Source of the DNA: Ariolimax columbianus
Taxonomy: Eukaryota; Mollusca; Gastropoda; Stylommatophora; Arionidae
Length of the DNA stretch: 64,000 bases
Direction of reading: 5' to 3'
NCBI GenBank assembly: GCA_036924085.1
Contig: JAVGWX010000007.1
Span: forward strand, 75,888,448-75,952,447
Shown here piece by piece: positions 58,101 through 64,000 of this stretch; within the stretch, counting starts at the first letter, position 1; the number at the start of each line of letters is the position of its first letter. A program made the position numbers and the translations under genes. The notes beneath the pieces are model-generated. The model was not told the origin of the DNA. It ran no database searches and saw only the letters and a program-made list of their open reading frames with translations.

Positions 58101-61100
58101 AAGTCAAGCTACGAAGAAGTGAAGTTTGTGGGAAAATGTACAGAATGATCAGCCACCACCTCTAAAAAAGAACAGCCAGAGTTCAAGTACAAGGGCAGAT
58201 GAGCAAAAAGGCGACACTGGAGCAAGGAGTACCCCAAGGGGGGGTACTGTCACCCACAATTTTCCTGGTGTATATAAACAACATCCCAGAAAATATACCA
58301 AGGTGAGCCCACAGCTCCATGTTTGCAGACGATCTGGCTTTGTGGACATCTGAAAAAAATCTCACCGTAGCAAACAATCGGATGCAGCAGGCCCTAACAT
58401 CATTGGAGGAGTGGGCGAACTCATGGCTCGTCAAAATAAATGAGGAAAAGACATGTACGATATTCTTGATTTCAAATAAACCCCAGAACACCAAAATAAG
58501 TCTTAACGGCAAATATCTGCGGCCAAACGACAACCCAAACTACCTGGGAGTCACATTTGATCGGCGCATGACAAGGAAAAGTCAGATCGAGAGAAATCGA
58601 ATCGAATGAGAGCCAGAGAAAGAATGGCAATCATGAGGAAACTTGCTGGCACAAGCTGGGGAGCAGACGAAAGTATACTAAAGAAACTGTACACTGGAAG
58701 AGTGAGACCAGTTCTCGAGTATGGCATTGTGGCATGAGCAACAGCACCAAAGGCGAACTTTGATAAAATTAGCAAACTTTGATAAAATTAGCAAACTTCA
58801 AAACCAAGCCCTGCGAGTTATAACAGGAGGCATGAAGTCAACACCAATTGTAGAACTTGAAAAGATTACAAATCTGCAATCCATGACCGACAGAAGAGAC
58901 TGCAGAGCCCAGCAGCAAGCAGAGAAACTCAGAAGACTGACAGACCATCCAATGCACCAGAGACTAAATAGATTTGGAAATGGGAAACTAAAGTGAAGAA
59001 ACTTTGTAGAAATAGCCAAAGCAAAAATGAGCGAAGACCATATGAACACCGTAACAACACCAAAGCCCATCCCTACTGTACGCAAACCCACATGGAAGTA
59101 GCATATCAGAGGTGGTAGAAAATATACCAGGTATTGGAAACAAGAACAGCCAGACTGAAAAAGAAAGAAGAGACATAACCCTGAGGTACATAGTGGAAAA
59201 CTACCCAAGCATGGACTAGACCCATGCATACACCGACGGTTCTGTAACAAACACAACACAGAATGGAGGGGTATTCCTGAGCCTACCAAATGATAGAAAA
59301 ATAACACTGTCAGTGGCAACTGGAAAATTCTCAAGCAATTTCAGAACGGAGGCAGAGGCAATGAAGGCTGCAGTAAAAGCAATGCTCACAGGCGAAAGCA
59401 ATGAAAGCCAGATAGTCCTGTTTACAGATGCCCTGGCCGTGGTCACAGCACTAAAAAGCCAGAAAAATACTGAACTTAATGATTTAAAAGCAGTACTCTG
59501 TCAACTATGCCAGCAGTCCGCACCAAAAAGAGTAGTGGTACAGTGGGTTCCATCCCACTGAAACATCCAAGGCAACGAGGAGGCAGACAAACTGGCAAAA
59601 GACGGTGCAAAACTACCACAACCAGATTCTAGTCTGACCTACAAAGAGTCCAAAAGGCTTATTAGGGTCAGATACATGGCCAAATGCAAAACAGAATACA
59701 CTGGCTACACAAAAAATGGTGCCTACTACCAGCTGAACAGAAGAGAACAGGTCGTGGTCTTCAGACTCCGCACAGGCCACAACAGACTGAGGTACCCTCT
59801 ATTCAATAAATTGAAGATAGGTGACACTGACGAATGCTAGTGTGGCACAGGGAAAATGACCGCTGAACATCTGCTGCAAAATTGCCCGACGTACGATGAC
59901 CAGAGAAAGCACATGTGGCCATCACCAGTTCCAACACTAGACAAGCTCTATAGCAGTGTCGACAGCCTCAGGATGACAGCTGCTTTCTTCAAATAAATTC
60001 AAGTTGACGTCTGACAGCGTACGAAGAAGAAGATCCCTTCTCCTTAGTCAGTCTACCATGTTGCAGCCTGTTATCCAGGATCACCACGTGGAGGTGAAGA
60101 AGGGTCTTGGCAGCTCTGGGTCACTGGCCCTGACGCTAGCAGTCAGCTATGGGTCGCTGACGGCTGCAGCTCATTCCCTGCTCAGCATCTTGATGACTTT
60201 TTTAAGATATAAATTAAACAGTCATAATTGGGATGGCTCATCAATGACGAGCTCTCTCTAGACCCAGAAATAGACAATCGCATTGGTAAAGATTCTGAGA
60301 CATTTGCTCACATCACAACGTGTGTTTGAAAAAACCAGAAACTGACAATTAAAACCAAGGACATGGTTTAGGATGCATGTGTCAACAGTACACTCCTTGT
60401 GGTAGTGAGATTTGGACAACCTATGCCAAACAAGAGCATGGGCTTAACACCTTCCATCTACACCACCTGCAATCCATTCTTGGAATCACATGGAGGGACA
60501 GAGTGACGAATGCAGAGGTGCCCTCTCACTCCGGTCTCCCAAGCATGTACACTTTCCTTAGGCAGCAAAGACTACGATGGTTTGATCATGTTCGTCACAT
60601 GAAAGATGGTTGCATTCCCAAAGATATACTCTATAGACAGGTGACCGACCTCAGTTGAAGTTCAAAGATGTGTGTAGGCATGCTATGAAGGCTCTGGTCA
60701 TGAGTCTGGCTGCCTGGGAAGACGAAGCTGCAGACTGATCCAAGTGGAGATGTACCCTGAAGGACCACTTCACACATAGTGAAGAGAAGCTCTTGCAACA
60801 CAGAAAAGTGAAAAGACAACGCCGCAACGAGAAAGACAAAAGATAAGTTTTATTGCTTACCACTCCAAGTCATATCATTCTATAATCAGTCATGACTGAA
60901 AGGGGCTACTATAGTCATAATTATAAACTATTGCGTGTATTTTTGTTGCCAAAACAACTATTCCTTTTAAAAAATTAACATGTTATAATTTTTGTTGAAT
61001 CTTTATCACATAACATTTACCATGTGTTCTCTGCTTTCAATAATCCATTTCTAAGCTCAGTGCATTATTAAGAATGTGTGAAGTCCCATTTTAAATAGTT

Positions 61101-61896
61101 TAGGGTATCCTTGATAATTATGAAGACAAAAGATCACGGGTTTGACAGTTGTGATATATTCAAGACAAAAGATGCAGAATAGCGAATGAGCTGACAGCAG
61201 TCAGTGACTCTTAACAGCATCTTGCATCAGGTTCAGCAACCCAGAGCTGCCCTGGAAATAGACTGCACTAGTGTAGTCTGGCTAAGAAAATAGAGATCGC
61301 AATGGGAAGGCAAACCTGGTACCAAAAAAGCCAGCTGATACTGGATGTGTCAGACTGAAAGGCACAGATGTCACGGCCTCCTTGTAAACTACAATGCAAT
61401 GTCCCTTTCAAGATAAACACACACCCAAAAAAAGTTATGTTCAGAGAAACTGATAAAAGGAGAAGCTTACCTGTACAAATAATAGAAGAAGGAAATGAGG
61501 TAAAAGCCAAGCTTGACCCAACCTTCTTTCTGTGCTCGGCCTAGCTCGTCAGCATTCATGATTGATGTTGGATCATACAGACCCATACCGCTCATCACTG
61601 GCCGGTTCATGTACCTACAGGAAATTGAAAACATGTCATTTTAACACTCCATTTTCTCCTACTTGTCCCAGTGTAGCTTCTGACATCCTCTCAAATAACA
61701 AAGACATTTTAATTTCATGCAGAAATCAGCTACCAGATGAGCTATTCTCACAACACACGACCATCAAGAAAACGCATACTCACCTTCTTATGTGATAAAT
61801 GATAAGTGGTAAGTTGAACAGCACTGTGCCCAGCTGAACAGCAAACAAGAACAGCAAAGTAAACAACATGTGGATGACATATTCTGGAATCACAAG
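52115..61896 (-). CDS. Cornichon family protein, C-terminal 94 codons in three exons (partial gene)
   Basis: Cornichon proteins are small ER membrane cargo receptors that help load transmembrane clients into COPII vesicles; some animal paralogues also act as AMPA-receptor auxiliary subunits. Three exons (61896-61784, 61614-61471, 52142-52115) join in phase with GT-AG introns and give 94 codons. They contain [55 protein letters not shown] and the end SMIYVLVSS plus stop. These are hallmark cornichon blocks, and the length equals the C-terminal part of the 144-residue CNIH1 class. Two hydrophobic stretches (about [16 protein letters not shown] and [13 protein letters not shown]) fit membrane helices. 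The CNIH1-like subtype is inferred from the ending and the MNRPVMSG block. The N-terminal half is not seen between 61900 and 64000 and must lie further right. Introns are 169 bp and 9.3 kb; the long one is full of LINEs. Confidence 0.9.
52312..52500 (+). repeat. Family D dispersed repeat
   Basis: GTAACACTGTAATCTGTTGT, GGCTAAGCAGAATTGG, TCATGGGGCTAGCTACCTCA and CATAAGCTACAAG match the order in other copies. Confidence 0.65.
52770..53060 (+). mobile_element. tRNA-derived SINE (family E)
   Basis: The head has an A box-like TTAGCATAGTG (52785-52795) and a B box GGTTCAACTCT (52829-52839), tRNA-like spacing. The body has CATAAACAAGCTGTGCCC and AATGAAGTCTCTGACAC, shared with 43080-43140. It lies in the cornichon intron in opposite orientation. 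Confidence 0.75.
53280..53500 (-). mobile_element. Family B retroposon, 3' part
   Basis: It begins with the reversed tail TTTTTCTTCTTCTTTGTTCA. It continues with CCCACTACCAAACCCTG, GTTGTGCCGTAGTTTACAGC and TTTCGGTCCAACACATGCGA, up to CGATCCCTTCTCG, after which similarity stops. Confidence 0.8.
53501..53974. other. No gene recognised
   Basis: A 105-codon plus-strand ORF (53658-53975) has no family features. Confidence 0.4.
53975..55790 (+). pseudogene. CR1/L2-like LINE RT, best-preserved copy, split by family C
   Basis: Non-LTR RT copying its RNA at a nicked target. The left part (53975-54761) has a 219-codon open segment with [31 protein letters not shown] (catalytic ADD at 54166), [40 protein letters not shown] and [20 protein letters not shown]. 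The right part (55485-55790) resumes with [20 protein letters not shown] and [20 protein letters not shown]. It ends in the conserved 3' UTR and (TTAAG)n tail at about 55768-55788. It lacks the endonuclease and 5' RT parts, so it is 5'-truncated. Confidence 0.9.
54762..55484 (+). mobile_element. Family C insertion (about 723 bp) in the CR1-like LINE
   Basis: The LINE coding sequence stops after AGACTATAA (54753-54761) and resumes with AGACTATAA (55485-55493), a 9-bp target duplication. The first 300 bp match family C at 50245-50525. No terminal inverted repeat or poly-A was found, so the class is open. ORFs inside show no domain. Confidence 0.75.
55791..60034 (+). mobile_element. Nearly full-length LINE with endonuclease, RT and RNase H
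   Basis: The start is placed just after the (TTAAG)n of the previous LINE and is approximate. About 400 bp of 5' leader includes GTTGAAATCGGATGCACTGG (56089-56108), also seen in families B and F. The 3' end is GACAGCGTACGAAGAAGAAG. It lies in the cornichon intron in opposite orientation. Confidence 0.85.
56190..60015 (+). pseudogene. LINE ORF2: AP-endonuclease, RT, RNase H, zinc-binding tail; broken
   Basis: Endonuclease blocks: [15 protein letters not shown] (Asn), CIQETHL (Glu), [28 protein letters not shown] and GSDHRSI (catalytic His), 56330-56970. RT blocks: [56 protein letters not shown] (first Asp), [23 protein letters not shown] and [10 protein letters not shown]. RNase [28 protein letters not shown] and WVPSH...[10 protein letters not shown]. 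The tail is [19 protein letters not shown] with a stop in place of a Cys codon. Further damage: a stop at 56472, another near 57190, and frameshifts near 57330, 57690, 58165, 58310 and 59000. Sister of 33311-35223. Confidence 0.92.
60035..60195 (-). mobile_element. Family B fragment abutting the LINE tail
   Basis: GATCCCTTCTCCTTAGTCAG through CCTGACGCTAGCAGTCAGCT to CTCAGCATCTTGATGAC is the 5' half of family B in reverse. Its tail half is missing exactly at the junction with the LINE GAA tail. Confidence 0.82.
60360..60920 (+). pseudogene. RTE-like LINE RT C-terminal end
   Basis: It reads [40 protein letters not shown] and [20 protein letters not shown]. Then, after a frameshift near 60655, [20 protein letters not shown] and [18 protein letters not shown]. 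The tail CAGTCATGACTGAAAGGGGC lies at about 60889-60908. It is the reference for the fossils at 15180 and 21085. Confidence 0.85.
61190..61425 (+). mobile_element. Family B, old diverged copy
   Basis: Segments align in order with 23108-23470: GCTGACAGCAGTCAGTGACT, AACCCAGAGCTGCCCTGG, GTCTGGCTAAGAAAATAGAG and GGATGTGTCAGACTGAAAGG. No tail was found. It sits just inside the 3' side of the cornichon intron. Confidence 0.6.
61471..61614 (-). CDS. Cornichon internal exon carrying the RPVMSG and YDPTSIMNA blocks
   Basis: The acceptor CCTGTAG precedes 61614 and the donor ACAG|GTAAGC lies at 61471/61470 on the minus strand. The 144-nt exon starts by completing an Arg codon and reads [18 protein letters not shown]. 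It continues through [17 protein letters not shown] to an aromatic helix ending in FFYYLY, and leaves two bases (AG) for the next exon. This is the most diagnostic cornichon segment. Confidence 0.93.
61784..61896 (-). CDS. Cornichon internal exon (first visible exon)
   Basis: The minus strand carries a pyrimidine-rich acceptor ending in TTTCAG at 61902-61897. A 113-nt open exon follows from 61896 in phase 0 ([11 protein letters not shown]...). The donor AAG|GTGAGT lies at 61784/61783. It encodes 37 residues plus two bases of an Arg codon completed by the next exon, including one hydrophobic helix and the YHIRR motif. It is too short and spliced to stand out as an ORF. Confidence 0.9.
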
Positions 61897-61980
61897 CTGA
61901 AAGTATAAATATGATTTGCATTAATAATAATGAGCTATATTTAAATACCTGGTCATCAAGTCTTTTGCACAGTCAAGATA

Positions 61981-61989
61981 GAGAGATAG

Positions 61990-62043
<54 letters not shown>
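61981..62043 (+). repeat. (GA)n microsatellite
   Basis: An uninterrupted GA run of about 50 bp with a slightly imperfect start, upstream of the first visible cornichon exon. Confidence 0.95.
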
Positions 62044-62046
<3 letters not shown>

Positions 62047-62349
62047 TAGACACACACAAGCACAAACATGCATAGATAATGCTGCTAAGGTAATAACAAG
62101 GTTATAAATGTTGATAGTTTAATTATTACAAAGGACAAGCATATAATAACTAATATGTGGCACATACATATTTCAACAACAAAAAACATCTATAATGGTC
62201 ATTTCTGGGGCACATAAATGTCAAGACACACTGGAACAATAAATGTGTGTCATGGTCATTCTTGGAAACATGAATATCCACAACTCTACACTATTTTGTG
62301 TAAATGTATATAATGCTGCTAATGTGTAACTGGGGCTAGAGATGGCAGC

Positions 62350-62455
62350 AAATAATAGTAACACTGTAACCTGCCGGGAATGTCATAAGAGGTGACTAAG
62401 AAGAGTAGGCCAGCTACCAATTCCCGTAAATACTATAGGCCACAAGACACACACC
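62350..62455 (+). repeat. Family D dispersed repeat
   Basis: GTAACACTGTAACCTGCCGG, GAATGTCATAAGAGGTGACT and CCGTAAATACTATAGGCCAC give the clearest version of this family. Confidence 0.7.
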
Positions 62456-63055
62456 TTTGTAGAAGACGAGTGTCTGATCAAATCACATATTTTAAACAAA
62501 CAAAAGCTTATTATGGTATAAACATGTATCCAAAGAAAATGTTTATTTAAAACAAGCTAAAATGATTTATACAAACTAGTCTATAATGGTTAAAGGGAAG
62601 GGACTTCTGATGATCAGATTACCTCCTGTTGCACTGCTCTATATAGAGTTTCCTATCACTGATATATGGCTTCATCATTGAAAGTCTGATTGACTTCTAG
62701 AAATACTGATAACACTTGGAAAGACTAGACCCCGGCTGGATGGGTTGGGACCCAAACCAGCCACTATACAGCACTTCAAAATCTATAAATACAAAATGGC
62801 CCCAGGATTCACCAAAAAGGAGGACAGTGATCAATCTACTCATGACTATTTGGAAATGACCAAGACTGTCCAGAGACTTCAATTTCAATACAACAGCAAA
62901 AATATTCACACATCTGTAGTATGGATTCTCAAAATGCAAAAGGGCATGAAAATTCTCAGAAAAAAAGAATGGATGTGGGAGTTCTTCAACTGTATATCAA
63001 CAGCCCATTGTGCCCATAAATAAGAGATCAGAAGATCTCAGATCAGCATTAAATC
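62456..63055. other. No gene recognised
   Basis: Two opposing ORFs of 80-92 codons at 62697-63023 show no family features and no cornichon similarity. Confidence 0.4.
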
Positions 63056-63470
63056 CACAGCACCGAGTACATTCAAGTTGGGCGAGTACATTCAAGTTGG
63101 GCGAGTACATTCAAGTTGGACGAGTACATTCAAGTTTGGCGAGTACATTCAAGTTGGGTGAGTACATTCAAGTTGGGCTAGTACATTCAAGTTGGGCGAG
63201 TACATTCAAGTTGGGCGAGTACATTCAAGTTGGGAGAGTACATTCAAGTTAGGCGAGTACATTCAAGTTAAGCGAGTACATTCAAGTTAGGCGAGTACAT
63301 TCAAGTTGGGCGAGTACATTCAAGTTAGGCGAGTACATTCAAGTTAGGCGAGTACATTCAAGTTAGGCGAGTACATTCAAGTTAGGTGAGTACATTCAAG
63401 TTGGGTGAGTACATTCAAGTTGGGTGAGTAAATTCAAGTTGGGCGAGTACATTCAAGTTGGGCGAGTACT
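63056..63470. repeat. 19-bp minisatellite, about 22 units
   Basis: GAGTACATTCAAGTTGGGC repeats with single-base variants (TTAGGC, TTGGGT). It ends where the (TTAAG)n tail of the next LINE starts. Confidence 0.95.
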
Positions 63471-63920
63471 CAACTTAACTTAACTTAACGTCGTTATACT
63501 GGTTTAGAAGACCCTGCAGAGTCTGTATACAACCAGTTACATTTACATCACCTTGCTCTAAAAGCTATGCGCATCAAGTTTATTCTTAAATGCATTAACT
63601 GTCCCTGCCTCCACTACCTCCCCTGGCAATGCATTCCAAGCAGACACCACTCTCTGACTAAAAAAATATTTCCTAATATCTAACCTGGACCTCTCTTTAG
63701 TCAGCTTGTAGCTATGCCCTCGTGTTATTGTGGGTGGCTGTATTTTAAAAAACTTGTTATAGTCTAATTTATCCATTCCTCTGATCATCTTATAAACCTG
63801 TATTAAGTCATCACGAATTCTTCTCTCTTCGAGACACTGTAGGCCGGTTTTTCTGAGTCGTTCCTCATAACTGTAATTCTGGAATCCCACTATCATCTTT
63901 GTCGCCCTTTTTTGTCTTTC
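63471..63920 (-). pseudogene. CR1/L2-like LINE 3' end
   Basis: Minus-strand open segment: [60 protein letters not shown] and FFSQRVVSAWNALPGEVVEA, ending [12 protein letters not shown] with stop at 63558. The 3' UTR and (TTAAG)n tail fall at 63471-63557. It is 5'-truncated near 63920; codons beyond that are flanking sequence. Its ORF end is the least damaged of the family here. Confidence 0.9.
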
Positions 63921-64000
63921 TATTTCTCCCCAAAGATGAACAATTCTTCCACATCTCTGAGATGCAACCATGTTGTCACCTGCTAGCACAATAGGAGTGT

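Overview
The window looks like intergenic and intronic DNA from an animal, most likely a lophotrochozoan and perhaps a gastropod mollusc. The reasons are the absence of compact genes, the spliced cornichon exons, and the very high load of non-LTR retrotransposons, SINE-like elements, DNA transposons and minisatellites. The taxon is inferred from general resemblance of the repeats and has not been tested by search. No bacterial operon, CRISPR array, rRNA gene or convincing functional tRNA gene is present.

One cellular gene is supported. It is a cornichon homologue (CNIH1/4-like ER export cargo receptor) on the minus strand, with three coding exons at 61896-61784, 61614-61471 and 52142-52115. 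They join in phase with GT-AG junctions and end in MIYVLVSS followed by a stop. The N-terminal half lies beyond the right edge. Its 9.3-kb last intron holds most of the mobile elements of the right-hand part. A second candidate exon without assignment lies at 42542-42806 on the plus strand.

Left third (1-24 kb): a nearly perfect 39-bp satellite (1.8-5.2 kb); a 59-bp satellite (7.7-11.0 kb) whose unit is the last codons plus tail of the LINE it abuts; and many decayed LINE pieces of an RTE/endonuclease-RT type and of a CR1/L2-like type with a (TTAAG)n tail. There are also copies of repeat families named here A (dispersed element with a 37-bp internal satellite) and B (retroposon with a GAA tail and 13-14-bp target duplications).

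Middle (24-37 kb): a whole decayed hAT transposon (24696-28798) with recognisable terminal inverted repeats, a near-8-bp target duplication and a ZBED5-like transposase fossil, itself invaded by a SINE, a CR1-like LINE and an AT-rich minisatellite. Next come RNase H-bearing LINE fragments, then a 55-bp satellite split by a young 1.9-kb LINE insertion that duplicated 10-11 bp of the satellite.

Right part (37-64 kb): more decayed LINEs, 33-, 32-, 61-, 19- and 37-bp tandem arrays, a mariner transposase relic, tRNA-derived SINEs, family C and D repeats, and a nearly full-length but broken endonuclease-RT-RNase H LINE (about 55.8-60.0 kb) inside the cornichon intron. The general theme is layered insertion, with tandem arrays repeatedly arising from ends or internal parts of mobile elements.
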